Source of the DNA: Flavobacterium kayseriense
GTDB lineage: Bacteria; Bacteroidota; Bacteroidia; Flavobacteriales; Flavobacteriaceae
NCBI RefSeq assembly: GCF_014305095.1
Contig: NZ_JACRUI010000001.1
Span: 481,695-545,694, forward strand
Length of the DNA stretch: 64,000 nucleotides
Reading direction: 5' to 3'
Shown: one piece after another, positions 9,289-18,939 of the stretch
How the letters are laid out: every line of letters starts with the position of its first letter
Numbering within the stretch: position 1 is the first letter of the stretch
Position numbers and translations under genes: made by a program
The notes under the pieces: model-generated
Databases searched by the model: none
What the model was told of the DNA's origin: nothing
The model's input: the letters and a program-made list of their open reading frames with translations, nothing else

Positions 9289-11550
9289 TTATTTAATTAT
9301 TGTATTGTATTTTGCTCCTGTCCAAGAATAGTTACTTCCATTAATCTTCAGATTATGTTTCTTCGATGTTGAATTATCCTTCGTTGCCATTATAAAAAAG
9401 CAAGTACTACCATTTTTATTAGTTATGGATACCGCTACATAATCTTCATCTTCATAAGTAACCGAAACATTAGTAATAGAACTAGAAGCATTTACTGCAT
9501 TTTCCGTGACAGGACTATAACTTCCATGAGTCTCTATTACATTAACAAAGGTAGCTTTTTGAACCTTTTTCTTTCTGATGATAATCCCAGCATCTCTTCT
9601 TAAATTAAAGTTAGGATCATTTGCACCTAGTCGTACCAATAATACCTCATCCTCAGCTTGCGTTGCTGCTGTTAGCGTGTAAAAATTACCATCAGATAAC
9701 CACGAAAACTTTGTATTTGTAGTATATGCTTTCCCAACACCTTCTTTCCACAGGTGTTCATAACCAAAACCTTTCCCTAAAGGCTCTAAAGTTTTTGGAG
9801 TTTCATATTTGAAACTCGCAGACATCATTTGGCCCATATAATAAAAAGGCAAGTCATATTGATTGGCAGTCTTTGAATTTACTTGGAAAATATCCAGCAA
9901 CAATGGTTTCTCATAACCGTCCGCTTCTAAAACCACCATCGTTCTATGCATAATAGTTCCGGGATATGCATTTTCATCGATTGTACTAATTACTTGTACT
10001 TTTGGATCATTTACATCGTACAAATATTTTTTAGACGCATATAAATTACCTATTTCAAAATCACCATTGAAATGAGATTTTTCGTTTTGTACAATCGTAT
10101 TGTGCGCTATCGATTGTTTAGCCCAAGTACTATTTTCTTTCAAATAATTCCCGCCACCTTTTTGCTCAATATTTACGAAGCGAGCTAAACCGTAGTCTTG
10201 CAGCACCTCAGAACTGTTATTGTAATAGGAGAAAGATAGTTTATCAAAATGACCATGACTCGATCCTTGAGCAGCATACTTCATGACTAATGTCAGTTCA
10301 GAATCATCTTTTTTATTTCTTATAATTGCGACACCACCATCCTCGCCCTTAGAACCGTCAGAAAGGTCGATCGATTTTTTAACAAATGGTTTGGCTAATT
10401 TATTTTTTACAGCAAGAGCGACAGCCATTCCTGAATTGTCAAGTTGAACTCGTCCTTGTTTCTCAGCAATTGAAAGTAATGAAGCATCTCTACCTCCGTA
10501 CAAGTAAGCAATATCTACCGCAGATACTAATTCTCGTGAATAGTACGACATCCCTTTTTGACCATCATTTAAAGGAAAAAACTCACCTGCTGAATTCGTT
10601 AAATTCAATAAAGCATAAACAGATTTGACAAGGATTCCGTTTTTATATTCGAAAATCTTTAAATCCGGTTTCGTGTTTTGAAGCGCTTCGGCAAAAACCA
10701 TAAAAGGGTACATGGCATACCTTTGATAATATGGCCCTTCATTATAATAGCCGTCTGGTGAAAAAGGCTCATCTACGTTAGCTAGAAAACCTGTTTTTTG
10801 CCCTTCCTTTTTTATCAAACCACCATCATTGTCTTTTAATCCAGCTGCTAAACCATCATCCTTTAATCCGTTTAAGGCACGATCTAGTAATTCGGCATCA
10901 TCCAACACTAGAGCAATCATACCAACGGCAACATTTCCCCAAGTACTGTGATTGTGTACTCTGTTAAAAAACTGCGGAGAACCCACTGATATAAAATCTG
11001 CAAAAGGCTTGAAAAGGTCTTCTTCTAGCATCGCACGATCTTGGATCCCAATAAAATCGTAAACACAATCATAAGCTTGACTAATGTAAACCAACCAATT
11101 AGAATCATTAAGTGCTTGCCAAAATAATTTACCTCTTGCATAAGAGCGCTCTTGTGGGTGTAATGGCAAAGTAGGATACAATTTTGCATACGCTATCAAC
11201 ATATCTTTAACGTAGATTGCATACTTTTTGTCACCTAGAATTTGATATAAAACACCTGCTTTCTGAGCGATCAAAAAATTCTTCTTATGACGCTCATGCG
11301 TGTAACCTCCAGAAAAATCTTTAGGAATAGGAACTTGAATACCTACAGCTATCTCAGCGTCCACTTCCTTTTTAACTTCTGCAACAGAGGCATCAAAAAG
11401 TGGTACTTTCCCTAAACGCGATTTAATTTCTTGAACCCCTTTTTTAGTTAATACAAGACTAGGATGACCTTGCGCTAATCCGTTTTGACAAACTAAAGCT
11501 ATTGCAATAGCAAGGATAATATTTGTAACACTATTTTTCTTTAAAATCAT
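9289..11550 (-). CDS. PL17 family oligoalginate lyase (heparinase II/III-like)
   Basis: This exolytic lyase trims alginate oligomers to monomers, probably in the periplasm. It has 753 residues with a signal peptide (to about 26). The alpha-toroid domain holds the family's RVHNHSTWGN motif (Asn200, His201) and YYNEGPYYQRYA (268-279) with candidate catalytic tyrosines. The C-terminal heparinase II/III-like beta-sandwich begins near 400 and contains SSHGHFDKLSF (His432, His434). The length fits the family. It shares a divergent promoter region and tandem operator with the aldehyde dehydrogenase gene. Confidence 0.95.
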   Translation of the reverse strand: MILKKNSVTNIILAIAIALVCQNGLAQGHPSLVLTKKGVQEIKSRLGKVPLFDASVAEVKKEVDAEIAVGIQVPIPKDFSGGYTHERHKKNFLIAQKAGVLYQILGDKKYAIYVKDMLIAYAKLYPTLPLHPQERSYARGKLFWQALNDSNWLVYISQAYDCVYDFIGIQDRAMLEEDLFKPFADFISVGSPQFFNRVHNHSTWGNVAVGMIALVLDDAELLDRALNGLKDDGLAAGLKDNDGGLIKKEGQKTGFLANVDEPFSPDGYYNEGPYYQRYAMYPFMVFAEALQNTKPDLKIFEYKNGILVKSVYALLNLTNSAGEFFPLNDGQKGMSYYSRELVSAVDIAYLYGGRDASLLSIAEKQGRVQLDNSGMAVALAVKNKLAKPFVKKSIDLSDGSKGEDGGVAIIRNKKDDSELTLVMKYAAQGSSHGHFDKLSFSYYNNSSEVLQDYGLARFVNIEQKGGGNYLKENSTWAKQSIAHNTIVQNEKSHFNGDFEIGNLYASKKYLYDVNDPKVQVISTIDENAYPGTIMHRTMVVLEADGYEKPLLLDIFQVNSKTANQYDLPFYYMGQMMSASFKYETPKTLEPLGKGFGYEHLWKEGVGKAYTTNTKFSWLSDGNFYTLTAATQAEDEVLLVRLGANDPNFNLRRDAGIIIRKKKVQKATFVNVIETHGSYSPVTENAVNASSSITNVSVTYEDEDYVAVSITNKNGSTCFFIMATKDNSTSKKHNLKINGSNYSWTGAKYNTIIK

Positions 11551-11744
11551 TTGTACTTTTTTATTGTAAACTAAAATCTGATTACTTTTTCATCAAAAAG
11601 ACAAAAAAATCTGTCCTCTAAGCAGTTTATATCGCTATGAATTTCCACTACTTTGAATATTAAACTATCCTCCTATTGTGATCCAGTCTTCTCCTGCAAT
11701 GATAGAAATAACGAGCAATTTGCTTTTTGTAAATATTAACCCTA

Positions 11745-11775
11745 TATTTGGTTTACCAATTTGGTTTGCCAAATA
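11745..11775. promoter_or_regulatory. Tandem FadR/GntR-type operator between PL17 and ALDH genes
   Basis: TTGGTTTACCAA (11748-11759) and TTGGTTTGCCAA (11761-11772) are two dyads with a single base between them, centres 13 bp apart. The outer flanks ATAT are also symmetric. This is the cleanest copy in the locus and sits in the 323-bp divergent region, 102 bp before the ALDH ATG and about 198 bp before the PL17 ATG. No other gene is seen in this gap. Confidence 0.78.
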
Positions 11776-11873
11776 TATCTTTTTTTTACACAAATAAAAA
11801 ACCAAAATAGATTTTTTCGTCTTTTATTTTGACAATAAGCAAAATAAAACAACTTATCTCTAACAAATACATA

Positions 11874-13409
11874 ATGAGCACAATAAAAACATTTCAAGCA
11901 GTAAACCCAGCAAATGGAAAGCTTTTAGATGGAATTTTTGCAAATACTTCATCAGAAGAAATTGATGCAGTCTTAAAGAACGCTACAAAAGCTTTTGAGA
12001 CTTATCGCAAAAAAGATTCTACTGAGATTGCTAATTTCTTAGATGCAATTGCTGATGAAATAATAAACCTAGGCGACGCTCTATTAGAAAGATGTCATCA
12101 AGAGACAGCCTTACCTCTAGCACGACTGCAAGGTGAAAGAGGAAGAACAGTAAATCAACTAAAATTGTTTGCCACAACGGTTCGCGAAGGATCATGGGTA
12201 GATGCGAGAATAGACACGGCTATAGCTGACCGCTTACCATTACCGAAACCTGATATCAGACAAATGTTAATTCCAATTGGGCCTGTCGCTGTATTTGGCG
12301 CAAGTAATTTTCCGCTAGCATTTTCTGTGGCAGGTGGTGACACGGCATCAGCACTAGCAGCCGGTTGTCCCGTGGTTGTAAAAGCACATCCTGCACATCC
12401 TGGTACTTCACAAATGATCGCATCGGCAATTGCAAAAGCAATCGAAATCACAAAAATGCCAAAAGGTGTTTTTTCACTTATACAGGGAAACACAAACGAA
12501 GTGGGTGCGGCTCTAGTACAACATCCTGATATCAAAGCAGTAGGATTTACAGGCTCATTCAAAGGAGGAAAAGCGTTATTTGATTTGGCAAATGCTAGAC
12601 CTGAACCTATTCCTGTTTTTGCAGAAATGGGGAGTACAAATCCCGTTTTTATATTACCAAATATACTAGAACAAAAAGCGACAACGATAGCAACTGGTTT
12701 AGCAAATTCAATTACCCTAAACGGAGGACAGTTTTGTACCACTCCTGGTCTTACCTTTATCCAAAAATCATCAGTTGCCACGGCATTTACAGCAGATTTA
12801 GCTAAAGCTATTGAAGCGATTCCCGCAACCACAATGTTAACGGAAGGAATCAATAAAGCTTTCCATGACAAAATAAATAGTACAACTCAATCACAGAAGA
12901 TACAGTTTATAGCAAAAGGCCAAGAAAGCACATCACCTAATCAGGCAACTGCTCAATTACTTAGAACAACTGCAGTAGAATTCCTAGCAGAGGTCTCTTT
13001 AGAAGAAGAAAATTTTGGGCCATCAAATATTATTATTGAAGCTACTTCTAAATTAGAAACTCTTGACGCAGCAAATAGTTTAAAAGGACACCTGACGGCG
13101 ACAGTATTTGGAACAGATGCTGATTTTAAAGAATACTCGGATTTACTTGCCATTTTAGAAAAAAAAGTAGGTCGTATTATACTTAATGGCTACCCAACCG
13201 GTGTGGAAGTTTGTCCTTCAATAGTGCACGGCGGTCCTTTTCCTGCTACAACTGCATTACAATCTACATCAGTTGGAACAAATGCTATTAAGCGTTTTGC
13301 GCGACCAATCTGTTTTCAAGATTACCCAGAAAACTTACTCCCTAAAGCCTTGAAAAACAACAATCCATTAGGAATTTGGAGATTAAAAAACGGCACATTT
13401 ACTAAATAG
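11874..13409 (+). CDS. NADP-dependent aldehyde dehydrogenase, 2,5-dioxovalerate (alpha-ketoglutarate semialdehyde) dehydrogenase type
   Basis: The enzyme probably oxidises a keto-aldehyde such as 2-oxoglutarate semialdehyde. The start is the ATG of MSTIKTFQAVNP; an upstream TTG is less likely. ALDH features are FGASNFP (141-147, Asn145), Lys170 with HPAHPG, GFTGSFKGG, the general base Glu251 in AEMGS, and the catalytic Cys288 in GGQFCTTPG. It shares the operator with PL17, so it is very likely alginate-regulated, yet the DEH-KDG-KDPG route does not require it. Its substrate in this pathway is unknown. Confidence 0.9.
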   Translation: MSTIKTFQAVNPANGKLLDGIFANTSSEEIDAVLKNATKAFETYRKKDSTEIANFLDAIADEIINLGDALLERCHQETALPLARLQGERGRTVNQLKLFATTVREGSWVDARIDTAIADRLPLPKPDIRQMLIPIGPVAVFGASNFPLAFSVAGGDTASALAAGCPVVVKAHPAHPGTSQMIASAIAKAIEITKMPKGVFSLIQGNTNEVGAALVQHPDIKAVGFTGSFKGGKALFDLANARPEPIPVFAEMGSTNPVFILPNILEQKATTIATGLANSITLNGGQFCTTPGLTFIQKSSVATAFTADLAKAIEAIPATTMLTEGINKAFHDKINSTTQSQKIQFIAKGQESTSPNQATAQLLRTTAVEFLAEVSLEEENFGPSNIIIEATSKLETLDAANSLKGHLTATVFGTDADFKEYSDLLAILEKKVGRIILNGYPTGVEVCPSIVHGGPFPATTALQSTSVGTNAIKRFARPICFQDYPENLLPKALKNNNPLGIWRLKNGTFTK

Positions 13410-13426
13410 TATTATTCTAACATGCA

Positions 13427-13463
13427 AAAATCACCCTAAAACAGTACGCTTTAGGGTGATTTT
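13427..13463. terminator. Bidirectional terminator between ALDH and RraA-like genes
   Basis: AAAATCACCCTAAA (13427-13440) and TTTAGGGTGATTTT (13450-13463) form a perfect 14-bp stem with A/T runs on both sides. It serves the two convergent genes. Confidence 0.88.
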
Positions 13464-13488
13464 CATTTTATAGCTTAAAAGTATTCGC

Positions 13489-14205
13489 TTATTCTTGCTC
13501 TTTTTTCCAAGATTCAAACAGAACAAGATTTTGTTCATCGGTAGCAGGATACAATCCTATAATTGACTTTCCTTTTGTCACTTGCTCTAAAACAAAATCT
13601 TCATACATGGTCATTTTGATACATTCATCGGCTACCTCATCAGCAATTGCAGCAGGAATCACCATTACACCATCATCATCACCTACTATGACATCTCCAG
13701 GAAAAACAGCTACGTCTCCGCAACCAATAGGAACATTAATATCTATTGCTTGATTTAAAGTTAAATTAGTTGGTGCTGAAGGTCTTTGATGATAAGCAGG
13801 CATAGCTAACTTAGCAATACCAGCCGAATCTCTAAAACCACCATCGGTTACAATCCCCGCGCCACCGCGAACCATAAGTCTCGTCACTAAAATATCTCCT
13901 GCCGAAGCAGCTCGAGCATCTTTTCGACTATCGATAACTAAAACAGCTCCTACAGGACATTGCTCAATCGCAACACGCTGCGGGTGTTTGGGGTCTCTAA
14001 AAACTTCCATAGGATTCAAATCTTCGCGAGCAGGAATGTACCGTAGAGTAAACGCTTCGCCAACCATTGTTGGTTTTCCCAACTGCAATGGTTTTACATC
14101 TTGAATGAATTGATTTTTTAGCCCTCTTTTAAAAAGACAACTTGCTATGGTGGGAGTACTAACTTTTTTTAGCTTTTCTCTGGTTGCATCTGATAATTGG
14201 CTCAT
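13489..14205 (-). CDS. RraA/HMG-aldolase-like family protein
   Basis: This 238-residue protein belongs to the RraA-like fold, which includes 4-hydroxy-4-methyl-2-oxoglutarate aldolases and RNase E inhibitors. The family core is visible as GAVLVIDSRKDARAASAGD followed by RGGAGIVTDGGFRDSAGI, whose Arg-Asp pair would hold the metal and pyruvate. The name RraA should not be taken as function, because RNase E regulation is a proteobacterial role. A TGGTTAACCA operator core lies about 40 bp upstream, which places it in the alginate regulon and suggests a role on a sugar-acid intermediate. Confidence 0.8.
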   Translation of the reverse strand: MSQLSDATREKLKKVSTPTIASCLFKRGLKNQFIQDVKPLQLGKPTMVGEAFTLRYIPAREDLNPMEVFRDPKHPQRVAIEQCPVGAVLVIDSRKDARAASAGDILVTRLMVRGGAGIVTDGGFRDSAGIAKLAMPAYHQRPSAPTNLTLNQAIDINVPIGCGDVAVFPGDVIVGDDDGVMVIPAAIADEVADECIKMTMYEDFVLEQVTKGKSIIGLYPATDEQNLVLFESWKKEQE

Positions 14206-14246
14206 GTCTGTTTTGGCATTTGATGAAATACAAAGATACTACTAAG

Positions 14247-14256
14247 TGGTTAACCA
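14247..14256 (-). promoter_or_regulatory. Single FadR/GntR-type operator core upstream of RraA-like gene
   Basis: TGGTTAACCA is a perfect 10-bp palindrome with the same TGGT-N2-ACCA spacing as the tandem operators. No partner dyad is present 13 bp to either side. It lies 42-51 bp before the start codon. Confidence 0.5.
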
Positions 14257-14385
14257 ATTTATACTATTGCTTAATTTTGTCATACTAACGATAGTAATCA
14301 CCGCTATAATATTTAGAGAGGTGTTTGAATATTCGAATTACACAACTATTCCTAACGTAGTCGCACCTAATCAGTAAAACAAGAA

Positions 14386-14925
14386 TTATGCTCTTTTGAT
14401 CTCATGGCCTACAAACTCCTCTAAAGCCGCAAACATTTCATCTACTGAAAGTACTTCAGTGTCAGGATGCGATTGTAAAAAAGAGGCATTTAGATGTACT
14501 AAATTCTCTTCAATTTCGTAAAAAGTATCATTATTCATAAGGTCTCTGACAGGATTTACACCCTCTAGCTTTCCTTTAAAGAATTTATCGCGTTTAACTG
14601 AACTCATTAGAGTCACTTTTTTACACTGCTCTTGAAATAATGCCAAATGCTTTTCGGCACCTAATAATTGCAAACCTTCTTCAATAAGTTCGTTCAGTTC
14701 TTTGTTCCACTTAGAATTGTATACAAATTGCGCAAAATTTCCTTCTGTGTATTGCGAAGTATAATAATCAAGATAATAACTCATTATAGCATCTTCGTGA
14801 ATTAGATCATCGTCTATTTTTTCTTCGCGCATCAAGTTAATGACCGAAATATTAGAGTTGATAATGTCTTGCAGGTTTTCGCTAGCAGCGGCAGTTTCAG
14901 AAATAATTATTTTACCAAATTCCAT
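14386..14925 (-). CDS. DMP19/DUF4375-like protein
   Basis: This is a soluble acidic protein of 179 residues. The middle part (about 45-110) reads like the DUF4375 domain of the DNA-mimic protein DMP19: an aromatic YYLDYYTSQYTEGNFAQF segment, a YNS motif, then an amphipathic helix ending in LLGAEKHLALFQ. Function is unknown here. DMP19 itself is known as a DNA-mimicking regulator in Neisseria, and that role should not be transferred without support. It is monocistronic with short AT-rich flanks. Confidence 0.55.
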   Translation of the reverse strand: MEFGKIIISETAAASENLQDIINSNISVINLMREEKIDDDLIHEDAIMSYYLDYYTSQYTEGNFAQFVYNSKWNKELNELIEEGLQLLGAEKHLALFQEQCKKVTLMSSVKRDKFFKGKLEGVNPVRDLMNNDTFYEIEENLVHLNASFLQSHPDTEVLSVDEMFAALEEFVGHEIKRA

Positions 14926-15072
14926 GTGGATCTTATTTTATGAATTGATGACAAATTTCGCTTTTTTTACCACAGATCATGCAGATAAAAACACATTTTT
15001 TTGAGCCTACTGTCATTGAGACAAAGGAAGCAATCCCAGCATGTTGCTCTAGTAATGCGGTGATACCTACTA

Positions 15073-15228
15073 TCAATCGCTATTCTTATGCTGATTCATT
15101 TTAGTTACTAAAGATTTTAAACGCAAGGCTTTTTCTTTTTTCTCTTCTTGCAGTTTAGCCTTTTTACGATTTAACAGCTTAGTATGTAAAGCCTTGTTTT
15201 TAGTGTTCTTTTCGGGTCCTTTTGGCAT
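15073..15228 (-). CDS. Small basic hypothetical protein (51 aa)
   Basis: The ORF reads MPKGPEKNTKNKALHTKLLN and continues for 51 residues, about one third Lys or Arg. It is predicted to be one long charged helix, with a KAKLQEEKKEKALRLK stretch that could form a coiled coil. Nucleic-acid binding is a guess from its charge. It lies in the same direction as its neighbours, with an ATG and a clean stop. Confidence 0.6.
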   Translation of the reverse strand: MPKGPEKNTKNKALHTKLLNRKKAKLQEEKKEKALRLKSLVTKMNQHKNSD

Positions 15229-15271
15229 GATTCAATGATTTAAGAATGAAGTACAGCGGCTTAGATCTTGC

Positions 15272-15643
15272 CTATAATAGTTTCAGCGTATTTAATTTAT
15301 TGCTTGTTTTTTGAAACAAGTAAAATAATAAACCTCCAGAAAAGTACAGCAAGACATCAATCCAGTCTGAGGTATATCTAGAATTATTCTTAGGTAAGTA
15401 ATATTCGAAATATATTGCGTAATAACTAGATAAAACAATTACGAATCCTAGTGAAAATTCGAATTTATCATCCTTTTTAAGCCAGCGAATACTGTAAGTC
15501 AGCGCTCCCAAAACTAAAGGAATACAGAGCAAATCATTCCAATAATTATTCACCCACTGAGGTAACGGTCGCTGTGCTTTTTGAAGTATAAAAATACTAC
15601 AAGCAATCACCAAGAGAATACTATAAATAATTTTAGAACGCAC
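15272..15643 (-). CDS. Small integral membrane protein, hypothetical
   Basis: The 123-residue protein has four hydrophobic segments (about 5-20, 35-50, 63-80 and 93-110). A conserved-looking YFEYYLPKNNSRYTSDWIDV stretch lies between segments 3 and 4. Proteins of this shape in Bacteroidota are often given VanZ-like or transporter names without evidence. I do not assign a function. It lies 63 bp after the zinc-ribbon gene on the same strand. Confidence 0.7.
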   Translation of the reverse strand: MRSKIIYSILLVIACSIFILQKAQRPLPQWVNNYWNDLLCIPLVLGALTYSIRWLKKDDKFEFSLGFVIVLSSYYAIYFEYYLPKNNSRYTSDWIDVLLYFSGGLLFYLFQKTSNKLNTLKLL

Positions 15644-15706
15644 GTCTACTTTTTTTGGGTAATTTTCTAGAAAATTGTTAATAAAAACTATGTTACTTAT
15701 ACTATT

Positions 15707-16024
15707 TTACCCTGCGGCAGCAGCAATAATTAGTGAAATAATTGCTCCAAAAACAAAAGCAAAAAACAACCAAATGTAATAAAAACTTAGAAAAAACATT
15801 CTGATTACAAGGTTAGAATGCTGGGCTCCATTTTTTAAAAATAACTCAATTTTACTGGGCTCTTTTTCTGCCTGTTCTTTTTGCTTACTTTTTTCAAGAC
15901 TTTTCTTTTCGCCTTCTAGTCTACGTTTTAAAACAAGGTCAAGTAGGGCACCACAATTACTACAAAATTCATTGTTTAAATTGGATGTACCACATTCAAC
16001 ACAAATAATATATGATTTATTCAT
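15707..16024 (-). CDS. Zinc-ribbon protein with C-terminal membrane segment
   Basis: The start chosen is the internal ATG giving MNKSYIICVECG. The upstream ATG at 16049-16051 would put nine extra residues ahead of the ribbon. Two CxxC pairs (CVEC and CSNC) form a compact zinc ribbon at residues 8-26. A charged linker rich in Lys and Glu follows, and then one or two membrane segments (about 70-105) ending in AAAAG. It resembles membrane-anchored zinc-ribbon proteins of unknown function. Confidence 0.65.
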   Translation of the reverse strand: MNKSYIICVECGTSNLNNEFCSNCGALLDLVLKRRLEGEKKSLEKSKQKEQAEKEPSKIELFLKNGAQHSNLVIRMFFLSFYYIWLFFAFVFGAIISLIIAAAAG

Positions 16025-16417
16025 AAAGATTTCCTTAAAACAAATTGGCATCTAGCTATTAAGAAATTTACTTGCGTATTATCTCTTTTTTCGTGTCTAA
16101 CCTACTTTTTAGCAGCAAAATTTACTAGAAAAAATGACCCTAGAAAAATAGTATTATTTCATTTGTTATCTTCCAAAGTTATGAAAATTAATTACTGAGT
16201 CAAAAAAGTATTTATTAACTCTTTAGTCTAAAATAAATAATATAGAATCGTAATACAAACACCTCTACCTAAGTGAATCTAACCTAATTTGTCTATTAAA
16301 ATTTCTGGTAACTTAAGACAATCAACCGTAAAACGAACTACTAAAGTCATTTATTCCCCCACCCATACAAATACCTGCTCATATAAAATAGTGAAGATGT
16401 TACTATGTATGATCTTG

Positions 16418-16485
16418 TCATTCTGATGAAGGAGGAATCGTATCAGGTTGCTCACGAAGCGGAGATTCTTCCTTCGTTAGAATGA
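16418..16485. repeat. REP-like inverted repeat, TCATTCTGAnGAAGGA family
   Basis: TCATTCTGATGAAGGAGGAA (from 16418) is matched by the near-complementary GATTCTTCCTTCGTTAGAATGA... arm at 16464-16485, leaving a loop of about 24 bases. Related arms occur at 30440-30915 and 48828-48896. Confidence 0.75.
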
Positions 16486-16523
16486 TAAGTTTGGAAAATG
16501 ACAAGTAGAATTGAATCCAAATC

Positions 16524-16617
16524 CCCTAGCGCCGATAGTAGTGGAAATCCTTTTGTGCCTCCCGATAGCTAGCGGGAGGCACAAAAGATTAGAACGAATA
16601 GTGGGAAATAGCTCCTA
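16524..16617 (+). repeat. Dispersed variable-stem element, copy A
   Basis: Conserved left flank CCGATAGTAGTGGAAATCC and right flank AATAGTGGGAAATAGCTCC surround a perfect 14-bp stem (16551-16564 / 16573-16586) built on TTTTGTGCCTCCCG with an 8-base loop. Three further copies with different stem sequences are at 42215, 54657 and 60478. Confidence 0.8.
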
Positions 16618-16637
16618 TTCCTTCGATTTCGCAAAGG

Positions 16638-16664
16638 TTGACATTAAATAATTGCTTATTTTTG
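16638..16664 (+). promoter_or_regulatory. Promoter of metG
   Basis: TTG (16638-16640) and TATTTTTG (16657-16664) match the Bacteroidota sigma consensus TTTG / TAnnTTTG with 16 bp between. It is about 110 bp before the metG ATG. Confidence 0.55.
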
Positions 16665-16771
16665 CACTCAATAAAATTGAATCATGAAATGAGCCAAACA
16701 AAAAATGGTACTACATTCCTTTGTATTAGGCGAATTACATCTGACAAATAAAAAAACAATACTAGTAACAG

Positions 16772-18844
16772 ATGATACAGAATCCAAAAAGATATACGAT
16801 TACAGCGGCATTGCCTTATACGAACGGTCCTATTCACATTGGCCATTTGGCTGGTGTTTATGTGCCATCAGACATTTATTCTCGTTACTTGAGATTGCAA
16901 GGTAGAGACGTTTTGTTCGTTTGCGGAAGCGATGAGCATGGTGTAGCTATTTCGATGAAAGCAAAGAAAGAGGGAATTAGTCCGCAAGAAGTAATTGATA
17001 AATACGATGGTATTATTCGTAAATCATTCTCTGATTTTGGAATCTCTTTTGATAATTATTCGAGAACTTCGGCTAAAATTCACCATGATACAGCTTCTGA
17101 ATTCTTTACAAAATTATACGAGAAAGGCGATTTTGTTGAACAAGTGACTGAACAACTGTATGATGCGAAAGCGGATCAGTTTTTAGCGGATCGTTTTGTA
17201 ATTGGTACTTGTCCAAAATGTGGCAACGAAGAAGCATATGGAGATCAATGCGAAAAATGTGGATCGACGCTAAATGCTACCGATTTAATTAATCCAAAAT
17301 CGACTATCACTGGCGAAACTCCTATTATGAAATCAACGAAGCACTGGTTTTTACCTTTGGATCGTTACGAAGATTTCTTGAAAGAGTGGATCTTAGTAGG
17401 GCATAAAAATGACTGGAAACCGAACGTTTACGGACAAGTAAAATCGTGGATTGATGGCGGATTAGAACCTCGTGCAGTTACGCGAGACTTAGATTGGGGA
17501 ATTGATGTTCCAGTTCCTGGTGCCGAAGGAAAAAAATTATATGTGTGGTTTGATGCACCTATTGGCTACATTTCGGCTTCGAAAGAATGGGCTTTGCGCG
17601 AAGGAAAAGAGTGGGAACCCTATTGGAAAGATGAACATACTAAATTAGTTCACTTTATTGGGAAAGATAATATTGTTTTTCACTGTATCATTTTCCCTGC
17701 GATGTTAAAAGCCGAAGGAAGTTATATTTTACCAGACAACGTACCCGCAAATGAGTTCTTGAATTTAGAAGGAAATAAATTATCTACGTCTAAAAACTGG
17801 GCGGTTTGGTTGCACGAATATTTAGAAGAATTTCCAAATCAGCAAGATGTACTGCGTTACGCTTTAACTTCAAACGCTCCCGAAACTAAAGACAATGACT
17901 TTACTTGGAAAGATTTTCAAGCAAGAAACAATAATGAATTGGTTGCTATATACGGGAACTTCATTAACCGTGTGGTGGTTTTAACTAATAAATATTATGA
18001 AGGAGTTGTGCCAAGCGCAAACACGCTTTCAGAAGTAGATGAAGCAACTTTAACCGAATTAAAAGCCTACCCTGCTGTAATTTCTAGCTCTATTGAGAGA
18101 TACCGTTTTAGAGAAGCACTTGGCGAATTAATGAATGTAGCACGTTTAGGAAATAAATATTTGGCAGATGAAGAGCCTTGGAAAATGATAAAGACAGATC
18201 CAGGTCGTGTGCAAACGCAAATGTACGTCGCTTTACAAATTTCAGCCGCTTTAAGTGCGCTCTGCGAGCCATTCTTGCCTTTTACAGCCGCTAAATTATC
18301 TAGAATATTAAAAATAGAGTCTCCGTTATCTTGGAATACGATTTCAGAAACTTCAGAATTATTGGCAGCTGGTCACCAAATAGGTGAAGCTGAATTATTA
18401 TTTGCCAAAATTGAAGATGAAGAAATTCAGAAACAAATCGACAAATTAGAAGCTACAAAAACCGCTAATAAAGAAGAGATTGCTTCGTCCCTCGCAATGA
18501 CTGAACCGCAAAAAGAAGCAATTCAATTTGATGATTTTTCTAAGATGGATATCCGCGTAGGAACCATTCTTGAAGCAGAGAAAATGCCAAAAGCCAACAA
18601 ACTTTTGATTCTGAAAGTGGATACCGGAATTGATGTTCGCACCATTGTTTCAGGCATTGCAGAGAGTTTTAAACCTGAAGATATTATTGGAAAAAAAGTA
18701 ACCGTTTTAGTCAACCTTGCGCCAAGAAACCTTCGTGGTGTAGAAAGTCAAGGAATGATTTTAATGTCTACAAATACCGATGGAAAATTAGTTTTTGTAA
18801 ATCCAGACACGGATGGTGTTGCTAATGGTGAGACTATAAATTAA
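16772..18844 (+). CDS. metG: Methionyl-tRNA synthetase
   Basis: It charges tRNA-Met. The 690-residue class I synthetase has the HIGH motif His22-Ile-Gly-His25 and the zinc knuckle Cys147/150/160/163. The KMSKS-equivalent loop is K336-LSTSK. A C-terminal tRNA-binding (EMAP-like) domain begins with [11 protein letters not shown] near 585. The start at [16 protein letters not shown] fits the family. It is a single housekeeping gene here. Confidence 0.98.
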   Translation: MIQNPKRYTITAALPYTNGPIHIGHLAGVYVPSDIYSRYLRLQGRDVLFVCGSDEHGVAISMKAKKEGISPQEVIDKYDGIIRKSFSDFGISFDNYSRTSAKIHHDTASEFFTKLYEKGDFVEQVTEQLYDAKADQFLADRFVIGTCPKCGNEEAYGDQCEKCGSTLNATDLINPKSTITGETPIMKSTKHWFLPLDRYEDFLKEWILVGHKNDWKPNVYGQVKSWIDGGLEPRAVTRDLDWGIDVPVPGAEGKKLYVWFDAPIGYISASKEWALREGKEWEPYWKDEHTKLVHFIGKDNIVFHCIIFPAMLKAEGSYILPDNVPANEFLNLEGNKLSTSKNWAVWLHEYLEEFPNQQDVLRYALTSNAPETKDNDFTWKDFQARNNNELVAIYGNFINRVVVLTNKYYEGVVPSANTLSEVDEATLTELKAYPAVISSSIERYRFREALGELMNVARLGNKYLADEEPWKMIKTDPGRVQTQMYVALQISAALSALCEPFLPFTAAKLSRILKIESPLSWNTISETSELLAAGHQIGEAELLFAKIEDEEIQKQIDKLEATKTANKEEIASSLAMTEPQKEAIQFDDFSKMDIRVGTILEAEKMPKANKLLILKVDTGIDVRTIVSGIAESFKPEDIIGKKVTVLVNLAPRNLRGVESQGMILMSTNTDGKLVFVNPDTDGVANGETIN

Positions 18845-18939
18845 TAAAGAAAAACAGTAATATGAGTTTCACTAATTTGCATCAATTTATTTGTGTACTT
18901 TAGTGAAATTCGTGTTTATAATAGATAGCAGCAAAAGTT

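Larger units (their letters stand above)
16025..16771. other. Intergenic region with two repeat elements and metG promoter
   Basis: This 747-bp stretch has no supported gene. Bases 16025-16410 are AT-rich with nothing recognised. It then holds an inverted-repeat element (16418-16485), a variable-stem element (16524-16617) and the metG promoter (16638-16664). Confidence 0.6.

Noticed and set aside
12155..12871. 238-residue ORF on the minus strand
   Set aside because: It lies wholly inside the ALDH gene, which has all its catalytic motifs. The antisense frame is low-complexity Ala/Val/Ile and matches no family.
13489..14205. RNase E inhibitor RraA
   Set aside because: The fold name is shared, but the alginate-locus setting and the broader HMG-aldolase family make a metabolic role more likely.
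16705..16905. 66-residue ORF overlapping the start of metG
   Set aside because: It lies in another frame over the HIGH region of metG and has no family features.
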